Translations under genes and position numbers: made by a program | NCBI GenBank assembly: GCA_964642175.1 | Contig: CAZXOK010000005.1 | Coordinates: forward strand, 62,001-126,000 | Reading direction: 5' to 3' | DNA length: 64,000 bases | Origin: JANQGG01 sp964642175 | GTDB taxonomy: Bacteria; Bacteroidota; Chlorobiia; Chlorobiales; Chloroherpetonaceae | Notes under the pieces: model-generated | What the model saw: only the letters and a program-made list of their open reading frames with translations | Databases searched by the model: none | Told to the model about the DNA's origin: nothing | Part shown: positions 1 through 7,539 of the stretch, in pieces | Position numbering within the stretch: position 1 is the first letter of the stretch | How the letters are laid out: each line of letters begins with the position of its first letter

Positions 1-98
1 CGTTTTCTGGAGGTGATTAAAAATATTAATCCTAAATCGTAAAAACCCCAACACCTCATATTTGCAATTTTCTTTTCATTTTTTATCTTCACAGAAGA

Positions 99-204
99 TT
101 CCGTTAGGGGTGTCTGCTTAGAATTATAAGCAGTCTGAGATTATACTCTTGGAACCTGATCTCGATAAGCGCTATGGCGTTATGCGAGCGAAGGGAAACG
201 GGAA
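99..204 (+). promoter_or_regulatory. TPP (thi-box) riboswitch aptamer
   Basis: The leader upstream of the thiamine genes carries the conserved THI-element blocks in order: AGGGGTG near 106-112, CTGAGA near 154, GAACCTGATCT near 172, and a closing GAAGGGAA near 190-197. TTCCGTT at 99-105 can pair with AACGGGAA at 197-204 to form P1 (one bulged G). A strong intrinsic terminator follows about 20 nt later, so the likely mode is transcription attenuation: bound thiamine diphosphate favours termination and shuts off thiO-thiS-thiG-tenI-thiE. Bases 1-98 upstream show no recognisable feature. Confidence 0.93.
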
Positions 205-225
205 ATGGTTAGCCAAGTGATTCAT

Positions 226-277
226 AACCGTTTTCTAAGCCCTGGGTTCCACACCGCTTAGAAAACGGTTTTTTTGT
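226..277 (+). terminator. Riboswitch-controlled intrinsic terminator
   Basis: A perfect 15-bp inverted repeat, AACCGTTTTCTAAGC (226-240) and GCTTAGAAAACGGTT (256-270), is followed by a run of T. It sits between the TPP aptamer and the thiO start codon, so it is the expression platform of the riboswitch. Confidence 0.92.
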
Positions 278-299
278 TAACCATTTATTCCAATTTCTT

Positions 300-1433
300 A
301 TGACTGCATCAGATAAACCCGTATTGATTATCGGGGGCGGCATTATCGGCCTGTCTATTGGCTGGCAACTGCTTCGCCTGGGATTTTCTGTAACCCTGCT
401 CGAGCGCGACGAAGCCGGCAAATCGGCCAGTTGGGCTTCGGCCGGGATGATCGCCCCGCATGCCGAAGCCGGCTTTGAAGACATGGACCTTCTCAGGCTT
501 GATAATGCCAGCCTTGACCTTTACCCTCAGTTTATTGATGAATTAAACCAGGATGCAAAGTCCAAAGTGGTTTTAGATCAGCGTGGCACATTAATCGTTG
601 GCCTGGACCGCGACGATACCCTCTGGCTCCGCCGCCTGTATGATTTTCGAGAGCATCTTGGATTTCCCTTGGAATGGATGTCGGGATCTGAAGCCCGCGA
701 AAAAGAGCCTTCCCTTTCACCAAAAGTGGTCTCAGCCATGTGGTTGCCCAAAGATGGCCAAATCGAAAATCGGGAATTGCTAACCGCACTTAAAGCCGCG
801 TTCCTGAATTGCGGTGGAACTCTGGAAGAAAACTGCCAGGTTCTGGAGATTCTCACCTCAGCTGGCCGGGCTACCGGCGTTAAAACCACCAAAGGCGAGT
901 TTGAAGGCTCAAAACTAATCCTGGCTGCCGGCAGCTGGTCGCGCGAAATTCCGGGTATTCCCGAAGACCTGCGTCCACCTGTCCGACCGGTTAAGGGGCA
1001 GGTTATGACAGCCCGCCGCGATGAAAGCTGCCCGCTCGAGTGCATGATCCGCTCACCGCGTATCTACCTGGCCCCGAAACTAAATGGCCGGTTAAGCATT
1101 GGGGCCTCTACCGAAGAAAAAGGATTCCATACCATACCAACCATTGGCGTGTTTCGGGATATTTTAGATGAAGCCTGGCGAGCAGTGCCCTCTATCTACG
1201 AACTGGAAATTGAAGAGTTCATTGCAGGCCTCAGACCCGGCAGCCGCGATCACGCGCCAATCCTGGGTGAGTCCGGCATCGAAAACCTGATCTATGCCAC
1301 CGGCCATTACCGCCACGGCATCCTACTGGCGCCCATCACGGCCTACGAGATCACCAAACACCTTAAAGGTGAACGCACTGATATATTGCAGCCCTTTTCA
1401 CCAGACAGGTTTAACCAAAAAGCCGGTGTATGA
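300..1433 (+). CDS. thiO: Glycine oxidase ThiO (FAD-dependent)
   Basis: ThiO oxidises glycine to dehydroglycine (iminoacetate), the precursor for the thiamine thiazole ring, using O2 as oxidant. The protein has 377 residues, the usual size. An N-terminal Rossmann FAD motif (IIGGGIIG, about residues 9-16) is followed by the ASAGMIAP segment, and the C-terminus carries the D-amino-acid-oxidase signature GLRPGSRDHAPILG with ATGHYRHG. It is first in the riboswitch-controlled operon and overlaps thiS by 4 nt (ATGA). No clear Shine-Dalgarno precedes the ATG. Other DAO-family oxidases look similar, but the position next to thiS and thiG makes ThiO secure. Confidence 0.93.
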   Translation: MTASDKPVLIIGGGIIGLSIGWQLLRLGFSVTLLERDEAGKSASWASAGMIAPHAEAGFEDMDLLRLDNASLDLYPQFIDELNQDAKSKVVLDQRGTLIVGLDRDDTLWLRRLYDFREHLGFPLEWMSGSEAREKEPSLSPKVVSAMWLPKDGQIENRELLTALKAAFLNCGGTLEENCQVLEILTSAGRATGVKTTKGEFEGSKLILAAGSWSREIPGIPEDLRPPVRPVKGQVMTARRDESCPLECMIRSPRIYLAPKLNGRLSIGASTEEKGFHTIPTIGVFRDILDEAWRAVPSIYELEIEEFIAGLRPGSRDHAPILGESGIENLIYATGHYRHGILLAPITAYEITKHLKGERTDILQPFSPDRFNQKAGV

Positions 1434-1636
1434 GTCTTAGGGTAATTTTAAACGGAAAAGAGGAAGTTCTTGAATCCGGGAAAACCCTTCAGAAACTGAT
1501 GGAGCAAAAAAATCTTCCAAAGATTGGCCTGGCCGTGGCCATCAATGGGCAAGTGGTCCCTAAAAATCAATGGGCTGCCACAAAAATTCATCCTGATGAT
1601 GAAATTGAAATTATTCATGCCGTTCAAGGCGGTTAA
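1430..1636 (+). CDS. thiS: Sulfur carrier protein ThiS
   Basis: This 68-residue ubiquitin-fold sulfur carrier is adenylated (by ThiF, not in this window) and converted to a C-terminal thiocarboxylate that donates sulfur to the thiazole. It ends in the required Gly-Gly (HAVQGG). Its start overlaps the thiO stop, indicating translational coupling, and thiG begins 21 nt downstream. Length and ending fit the family exactly. Confidence 0.95.
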   Translation: MSLRVILNGKEEVLESGKTLQKLMEQKNLPKIGLAVAINGQVVPKNQWAATKIHPDDEIEIIHAVQGG

Positions 1637-1657
1637 TCATTTAAATGCAACAGAAAA

Positions 1658-2440
1658 ATGGATAAGTTAGAAATTGCCGGGGAGAGCTTTTCTTCGCGGC
1701 TCATATTAGGTTCTTCACGATACCCGAATCCCCAGGTCATGATGGAAGCGCTTGAAGCCAGCCAGACCGAGGTTGTAACCGTGGCCATTCGCCGCGTGGA
1801 TCTTTCAGCCAATTCTGAAGAAAATGTTTTAACACTACTTAGAGAAAAAAACTACAAACTACTACCCAACACGGCCGGTTGTTATACGGCCAAAGATGCG
1901 GTCTTAACGGCAGAACTGGCGCGTGAGGCCCTGGGCACCAACTGGATAAAGCTCGAAGTGATTGGCGACGATGAAACGCTGTTTCCTGATGTCCCCGAAC
2001 TCTTAAAAGCTGCCGAAACATTATTAAACGCCGGATTTGTAGTCCTGCCTTACACCAACGATGACCCTATCACCTGTAAAAAACTCGCCGATATGGGTTG
2101 CGCTGCCGTTATGCCACTCGGCGCGCCTATAGGTTCGGGTATGGGGATCCGCAATCCATATAACCTGCAGATTATCCGTGAGCTGGTGGATATTCCCCTG
2201 ATCGTGGATGCCGGCGTGGGTACCGCCTCGGATGTAACGTTGGCTTTTGAATTAGGCGTGGATGGTATTTTGCTGAACACGGCTGTTGCTGGTGCTGAGC
2301 ACCCGGTTCAAATGGCCCGGGCTATTCATCATGCGGCCCAGGCTGGCAGACTGGCCTATAGCGCCGGACGAATCCCAAAAAAGCTTTACGCTACGGCATC
2401 CACTCCGTTGGAAGGGATTATCGGCTCAAAAGTAGATTAA
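1658..2440 (+). CDS. thiG: Thiazole synthase ThiG
   Basis: ThiG condenses 1-deoxy-D-xylulose 5-phosphate, dehydroglycine and ThiS-thiocarboxylate to the thiazole phosphate. The 260-residue TIM-barrel protein shows the family motifs NTAGCYTAKDAV, the WIKLEVIGDD strand with the Schiff-base lysine, VMPLGAPIGSG and VDAGVGTASD (phosphate-binding loops). It is the third gene of the thi operon, with only 2 nt before tenI. Confidence 0.97.
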   Translation: MDKLEIAGESFSSRLILGSSRYPNPQVMMEALEASQTEVVTVAIRRVDLSANSEENVLTLLREKNYKLLPNTAGCYTAKDAVLTAELAREALGTNWIKLEVIGDDETLFPDVPELLKAAETLLNAGFVVLPYTNDDPITCKKLADMGCAAVMPLGAPIGSGMGIRNPYNLQIIRELVDIPLIVDAGVGTASDVTLAFELGVDGILLNTAVAGAEHPVQMARAIHHAAQAGRLAYSAGRIPKKLYATASTPLEGIIGSKVD

Positions 2441-2442
2441 AC

Positions 2443-3069
2443 ATGCCCGAGATTGCACTGCCAAAACTCATGCTCATCACAGATCGCAAGGCCTGTGATG
2501 AACCATTGAGTGATCATGTTGAAAAAGCATGCCGTGCCGGTATCAGATTGATTCAATTGCGCGAAAAAGACCTCCCCGCCAGATTTTTGTTGGAAGAAGC
2601 CGAAAAACTAAGAACAATTACCAGGAGCTATGGGGCCAAACTACTTATTAACGACCGGGTCGATATTGCCCTGTTATCCGAAGCCGACGGGGTGCATCTG
2701 CCTGAGTCCGGTTTAAACATTCCGGCTATCAAAAGCTTGATGAAAGGAAAAATTGCAGGTAAAAGCGCCCACTCTCTGCCGTCAGCCTTAGAGGCCAGCC
2801 AACAAGGCGCCGACTATGTGTTGTTTGGTCCAATATATGACACGCCCTCAAAAAGAGCCTTTGGCTTGCCCCAGGGCCTTAACAAACTAAGCGACCTGTG
2901 CGCCAAAGTCACTTGCCCGGTTTTTGCTGTAGGTGGCCTCACGCCTGAACGGGCAAAAGAATGCCTGCAGGCAGGTGCTTACGGCGTAGCGGCTATCAGA
3001 ATCCTTATGAAGAACCAAAGTATTGAAAGTGTTACAGATGAGTTCAACAAACAGATCCAAACCCAATGA
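2443..3069 (+). CDS. tenI: TenI-like thiazole tautomerase (ThiE paralogue)
   Basis: This 208-residue TIM-barrel protein belongs to the ThiE/TenI family. It keeps QLREKD, LLINDRVDIAL and AVGGLTPERAKECLQAGA. The HLGQxDxP block of true thiamine-phosphate synthases is replaced by HLPESGL, and GKSAHS and YVLFGPIYDTPSK match TenI, which aromatises the thiazole product of ThiG. An intact ThiE follows directly (4-nt overlap), so tautomerase is the better assignment. A second ThiE-like activity cannot be excluded from sequence alone. Confidence 0.8.
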   Translation: MPEIALPKLMLITDRKACDEPLSDHVEKACRAGIRLIQLREKDLPARFLLEEAEKLRTITRSYGAKLLINDRVDIALLSEADGVHLPESGLNIPAIKSLMKGKIAGKSAHSLPSALEASQQGADYVLFGPIYDTPSKRAFGLPQGLNKLSDLCAKVTCPVFAVGGLTPERAKECLQAGAYGVAAIRILMKNQSIESVTDEFNKQIQTQ

Positions 3070-3689
3070 AACCCACGATAGCACCGTTGTGTGTCATCAC
3101 AGACACCTGTATCCAGCATAGGTACTCGCATCTTGAATTGACCCAAGCCGCACTTAAAGGAGGGGCAAAGCTCATCCAGTTTCGCGATAGGCTTCTCTCA
3201 GATGAAGATTTCCTGAACACCGCCATTGAACTCAAAGCTTGCTGTAAAAACTATCAAGCCCAGTTAATTATTAATGATCGGGTTGAACTTGCCATCAAAT
3301 GCCAGGCCGATGGCGTGCATTTAGGTCAGGCTGATATGCCCATTTCAGAGGCGCGCCGGCTGGCTGGGAAAAACATGTTGATCGGACAGTCTGTTTCAAA
3401 TCCTAATGAAGCACAATCAGCAGAGAAAGAGGGGGCCTCATACATTGGATTGGGGCATATATTTAAGACTTCCACCAAGCACAAAGAAAATCCACCCATC
3501 GGACTTGAAGCCATCCAAACCATCAGACAACTTGTTTCCCTTCCCATTATGGCCATTGGAGGTATTACCGGGTCAACGGCTCAAGAGGTTCTGAGAGCAG
3601 GCGCCGATAGCCTGGCAGTAGTATCATCTATTTGCAAGGCTGAAAATCCTGAACTTGCCACAAAATCATTCCTGAACCTTATCGGCTAA
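3066..3689 (+). CDS. thiE: Thiamine-phosphate synthase ThiE
   Basis: ThiE joins hydroxymethylpyrimidine diphosphate and thiazole phosphate to give thiamine phosphate. The 207-residue TIM barrel has the synthase hallmarks: QFRDR, LIINDRVELA, HLGQADMP, IGQSVSNPNEA and AIGGITG. It overlaps tenI by 4 nt and is the last gene of the riboswitch-controlled operon. No thiC, thiD, thiF or thiH is present, so the pyrimidine branch must be encoded elsewhere. Confidence 0.9.
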   Translation: MKPTIAPLCVITDTCIQHRYSHLELTQAALKGGAKLIQFRDRLLSDEDFLNTAIELKACCKNYQAQLIINDRVELAIKCQADGVHLGQADMPISEARRLAGKNMLIGQSVSNPNEAQSAEKEGASYIGLGHIFKTSTKHKENPPIGLEAIQTIRQLVSLPIMAIGGITGSTAQEVLRAGADSLAVVSSICKAENPELATKSFLNLIG

Positions 3690-3918
3690 TAACGCTTTTA
3701 ATTTCTAAGTCATTAAAAAATAATGGGTTTAAATTCAGGTACATACCTGTAAAAATCAAGAAATTTTATTTTTAATTGAAAACGCATTTGCTTTGATCAC
3801 AAATAATTAATCATCAGGTATAGGTTTAAACGCTTGATTTTGGATAAATCTATGTAAATTGAATGTGTTGATTAATTTCACCGGACAATATGAAAGAATC
3901 TCATAACCCTGTCGAACT

Positions 3919-4695
3919 ATGATAAAAGTTGAAATTAATGGCTTGGAAGTTGAAGCCGAATTGAACGAATCTCTTCTTGATGTAGCACGCCGGGAAAAAG
4001 CCCATATCGGCTATACATGCGGCGGCAATGGGGCTTGCCAAACCTGCGAAGTTGAAGTTATTGATGGCATGGAAGCCTTATCAGAAATTAACGAAACAGA
4101 AAAAGCCTGGCTCACTCCCGACAAACAATTAGATGGCCACCGGCTTGCGTGTCAGGCCGTGATTATTCGTGAGGATGTTCCTATCTTCCTAACAACTCGA
4201 GTGCAGCACTTATTAAATATTTTCAATAAAACCTTTAACGAGCCCGGCCAGGACAAAGTATTAACTCCAAACCCGGATGCTTTGAAACATCTGCTTGCGT
4301 ATGTTGGCAAAGAAACGGTATCGCATTTAGTAACTACACCTGCTGCTGTCACCAATTCCCTGTTCAGAATGTTTGAAGGAGATTATAAACCTGAGATGGT
4401 TTATGAGGCCCTGAAAGCCTGGCGCGAGCAAGCTCAGGATATTAAACCTGATATGGATCAATTAAAAGATAACATTGAAAAGCTTGCAGAGCGAAAACCT
4501 GAGATTCCTGAACTGGGTAAAATGCTTGAGCCAATCATCGATAACTCTAAACCATTCTTAGATCAGTTGAACGAAGCGGTAACAAACTTTATTGAAATCA
4601 ATAAACCTGGCGCCAACAGAAATATTGGCCAAAACCAGGTACATCGTATTCCTATAGGAAAAGATGATGTGAATACACAAAACACGGATAATTGA
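3919..4695 (+). CDS. CsmI/CsmJ-like [2Fe-2S] protein (chlorosome-envelope type)
   Basis: A 258-residue protein with an N-terminal adrenodoxin-like [2Fe-2S] domain (about 1-95) and a C-terminal helical region. Cluster ligands are visible in GYTCGGNGACQTCEV and in LACQ further on. The order SLLDVARREKAHIGY, the cluster motif and HRLACQA is the pattern I recall for CsmI/CsmJ/CsmX, chlorosome-envelope ferredoxins of green sulfur bacteria, which also carry a helical envelope domain. A paralogue follows 83 bp downstream, then an SdhB-like gene. It is preceded by a 229-bp gap in which I see no clear promoter. An ordinary ferredoxin with an extra domain is the alternative, and phototrophy is unproven here. 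Confidence 0.6.
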   Translation: MIKVEINGLEVEAELNESLLDVARREKAHIGYTCGGNGACQTCEVEVIDGMEALSEINETEKAWLTPDKQLDGHRLACQAVIIREDVPIFLTTRVQHLLNIFNKTFNEPGQDKVLTPNPDALKHLLAYVGKETVSHLVTTPAAVTNSLFRMFEGDYKPEMVYEALKAWREQAQDIKPDMDQLKDNIEKLAERKPEIPELGKMLEPIIDNSKPFLDQLNEAVTNFIEINKPGANRNIGQNQVHRIPIGKDDVNTQNTDN

Positions 4696-4777
4696 AACCT
4701 TGAGTTCAAACATTGTGTTCAGAACTCTTAGATTATGTGTATAATTACCATCAAATTAACTATCTACTTTAAAAATT

Positions 4778-5503
4778 ATGCCTAAAATGATTGTAAATGG
4801 AAAAGAAGAGCAAGCGTTTGTTGAAGAAACATTACTTGCTGTAGCAAGAAAGCACAAAGCACACATCGGTTATGCCTGCGGAGGAAACGGTCTCTGCCAA
4901 ACCTGTGATGTGGTTGTCGAAGAAGGTGCTGAAAATCTTTCAGAACCAAATGATGTAGAACGTGCCTGGACCCCTGACCGAAAAATTCAAAAAGGACATC
5001 GTTTAGCTTGCCAGGCTACTGTCATGAAAGAAGGCACTGTAACTTTAACAACACGCCCCGAAAAAGCCCGTGCAATTTACGACAAGGCATTTGGCCCTGA
5101 ATCTGATACCAGCAACAGAGCTTCCGGAGTGGCCGAACTCTTTGCTTTTCTTGGAATAGAAACCGTTGAACACGTAGCAGCCATGCCTTTTGTGCTGATC
5201 AATGCCGTTCAGCGCATGTCCGATGGTCGCTTAACAGAACAATCTTCAACAGATGTCTCAGAAGCCTGGTCTGAGAGAAAAGACGACCTTCAGGAAATTT
5301 CAAGCAAAGTAACATTTGGTTTATCCCACTCATTTGAACCATTGTTAAAATCACTTCAATCACTGCTTTCGAGCTTGCCATCTTCACTTTCCAACATGTT
5401 TAAAGGTTCCGGCACATCCGGTTCATCGGACTCTTCAACAAATGATTCTGAAGATGGTGTAAAGGTACAGAATCTGCCGATTGAGTTGGTAAAAAGGGCC
5501 TGA
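4778..5503 (+). CDS. CsmI/CsmJ-like [2Fe-2S] protein, second copy
   Basis: A 241-residue paralogue of the preceding gene. The [2Fe-2S] domain (about 1-95) has GYACGGNGLCQTCDV and RLACQATVMKEGTV, the latter very close to my recollection of CsmI. The middle segment (about 115-150) repeats the pattern FAFLGIETVEHV, seen upstream as LAYVGKETVSHL, so both share the same C-terminal domain. The last 60 residues are rich in Ser, Leu and Gly and of low complexity. Likely co-transcribed with its neighbour and the SdhB-like gene 24 bp downstream. Electron transfer at the chlorosome envelope is the inferred role. Confidence 0.62.
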   Translation: MPKMIVNGKEEQAFVEETLLAVARKHKAHIGYACGGNGLCQTCDVVVEEGAENLSEPNDVERAWTPDRKIQKGHRLACQATVMKEGTVTLTTRPEKARAIYDKAFGPESDTSNRASGVAELFAFLGIETVEHVAAMPFVLINAVQRMSDGRLTEQSSTDVSEAWSERKDDLQEISSKVTFGLSHSFEPLLKSLQSLLSSLPSSLSNMFKGSGTSGSSDSSTNDSEDGVKVQNLPIELVKRA

Positions 5504-5527
5504 TAACAAAATTAAAAAAACCAATTT

Positions 5528-6229
5528 ATGCAATTAGAGGTTACCATCAAGCGTTTTAATCCGGAAACTGACTCAGAACCATCATATAAAACCTACCAGG
5601 TTGAAGCTGATGAAAAAGATCGGGTATTGGATGTTTTAAACACCATTAAATGGAACCAAGATGGTACCTTAACCTACCGTAAATCATGCGCTCATGGTGT
5701 TTGTGGAAGCGATGCTGTTTTAATCAATAACGAAAACCGGCTGGCTTGCTCAACACTGATAAAAGACATCAAAGGGACTAAGCTGAAAATTGAGCCCTTG
5801 CCCGGAGCCTCAATCATCAAAGATCTGGTTGTTGATACGGATGGTTTTTGGCATAAGTACAAAATCATCAAGCCATATTTATTAAACGACGATCCTGCTC
5901 CCGAAAATGAGCGCTATCAAAGCCCGCAATCACAAGGTATCATAGAGGAATCAACGCGCTGCATCCTTTGTGGCGGGTGCACCTTTTCCTGTCCTTCTTC
6001 ATGGGGTGATGATGATTATCTTGGCCCGGCTGCAATATTAAAAGCTTACAGGTTCATATTTGATACACGCGATCATGCTGGTGACGAGCGATTGAGCATA
6101 CTCGATAACAATAAAGGGCTTTGGAAATGCTACACCATCTTTAACTGCGTTCAAGCCTGCCCAAAGGAAATTGATGTCACAAAACATATTTCTCTTTTGA
6201 AAAAGGAAGTTGTCTGTGAAAAGTATTAA
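5528..6229 (+). CDS. sdhB: Succinate dehydrogenase/fumarate reductase iron-sulfur subunit
   Basis: A 233-residue SdhB/FrdB-type subunit carrying three clusters between the flavoprotein and the quinone site. The N-terminal [2Fe-2S] domain has SCAHGVCGSD with LAC about 15 residues on; Asp in the fourth position is normal for SdhB. The C-terminal domain has CILCGGCTFSCP and a second motif ending NCVQACPKEIDV. No flavoprotein (SdhA) or membrane anchor lies in the window, so this gene is separated from its partners or serves another complex. It follows the two CsmI/J-like genes, probably in one transcript. Confidence 0.88.
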   Translation: MQLEVTIKRFNPETDSEPSYKTYQVEADEKDRVLDVLNTIKWNQDGTLTYRKSCAHGVCGSDAVLINNENRLACSTLIKDIKGTKLKIEPLPGASIIKDLVVDTDGFWHKYKIIKPYLLNDDPAPENERYQSPQSQGIIEESTRCILCGGCTFSCPSSWGDDDYLGPAAILKAYRFIFDTRDHAGDERLSILDNNKGLWKCYTIFNCVQACPKEIDVTKHISLLKKEVVCEKY

Positions 6230-6312
6230 TTGCTTTTCCAGAAAATAATTGGTTTAATTGCATATTTTTAAAGCACAGTTTTTGTGCATTAAAAAGTTAC
6301 TTAGGATCCTCT

Positions 6313-7536
6313 ATGAGCTACACGAGCGATTTTGGCAATCTTGATTTCGATATCGGTATCGAAACGCTTGAACGCGTTGTTATTAAATCTGAAAAACGCA
6401 TGCATATCGATTTGGGTGTTCCACGCGAGAATACCAAAGACGAAATGAGAATTGCTTTAGCCCCGTCAGGTGTAAAAATAATGGTTGAGCAAGGCCATAG
6501 TGTTTGTGTAGAAAAAGATGCCGGTAAACACTGCAATTTCACTAATGATGATTACGCTGAAGCAGGTGCCAGTATAGTTGATAGCTCCGATGAGGTCTTC
6601 AAACGCTCTAATGTTATTGTTAAAGTTGCCCCGCCTCTTCCCAAGGAATATGAATTGATCCAACGCAACCAAATCCTGATCTCTGCCCTCCATTTAGGTT
6701 CCGTGAGAAACGATTTAATTGAAATACTGCTCCAACGATCCATTACCGGGCTGGCTTTTGAGTTCATTGAAACCCGGGATGGCGAATTTCCAATTGTTCG
6801 TTCATTAAGCGAAATAGCCGGCGCTTTAGCCATACAAATCGCTGCTAAATACCTCGAAACTGGTAATGGCGGCAGGGGTATTCTTCTGGGTGGCATTGCC
6901 GGAGTTCCCCCGGCAAACGTTATTATAATTGGAGCCGGTACTGTTGGCCAGTATGCTGCACAGGCAGCATTGGGTTTAGGTGCCCATGTAACGGTTATTG
7001 ATAAAGAGCTTAACCGCCTTCGCAAATTTGAAACGATCTTTAATCGACGCATCACCACGGCTATTGCCAACGATCATTATATCGCCAAGGCTGCAAAAAT
7101 TGCTGATGTGATGATCGGAGCATTAAATCCTCGCGCCAAGATCATGAAACCACTGGTTAAAGAAGAAGTGATTATGGGTATGCGCAAAGGCGCTGTAATA
7201 GTGGATGTCTCGATTGATCAAACTGCATGTTTTGAAACCAGTTGCAAAACAACCCATACCAGTCCTATATATGTTAAGCACGGGATCACCCATTATTGTG
7301 TGCCCAATATTCCTTCAGCAGTTGCCCGCACAGCTTCTTATGCACTCACAAATGCATTAATTCCTATCCTGACCAAATTGGGAGAGTATGCTAACATTTC
7401 CGATGCATTATGGAAAAGCACCAGTTTAAGAAACGGGACATACTGTTATAAAGGCTATCTCACTAAAAAAATACTTTCAGATCTGTCGGGTCTGTCTTAC
7501 CGCGAAGTCCAGATGCTTCTGGCTACAGACCTTTAA
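6313..7536 (+). CDS. ald: Alanine dehydrogenase
   Basis: Alanine dehydrogenase interconverts L-alanine and pyruvate plus ammonia with NAD. The 407-residue protein has the AlaDh/PNT N-terminal domain (GVPRENTKDEMRIAL, with VEKDAG) and a Rossmann domain (VIIIGAGTVGQYAAQAA). The HYCVPNIPSAVARTAS region is typical of the family. It has about 40 extra residues at the N-terminus and a C-terminal extension compared with the 370-residue Bacillus enzyme, as in Bacteroidota-group forms. With nif genes nearby, a role in assimilating ammonia is possible but only inferred. It converges on the carotenoid gene with 3 nt between stops. Confidence 0.88.
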   Translation: MSYTSDFGNLDFDIGIETLERVVIKSEKRMHIDLGVPRENTKDEMRIALAPSGVKIMVEQGHSVCVEKDAGKHCNFTNDDYAEAGASIVDSSDEVFKRSNVIVKVAPPLPKEYELIQRNQILISALHLGSVRNDLIEILLQRSITGLAFEFIETRDGEFPIVRSLSEIAGALAIQIAAKYLETGNGGRGILLGGIAGVPPANVIIIGAGTVGQYAAQAALGLGAHVTVIDKELNRLRKFETIFNRRITTAIANDHYIAKAAKIADVMIGALNPRAKIMKPLVKEEVIMGMRKGAVIVDVSIDQTACFETSCKTTHTSPIYVKHGITHYCVPNIPSAVARTASYALTNALIPILTKLGEYANISDALWKSTSLRNGTYCYKGYLTKKILSDLSGLSYREVQMLLATDL

Positions 7537-7539
7537 ATA

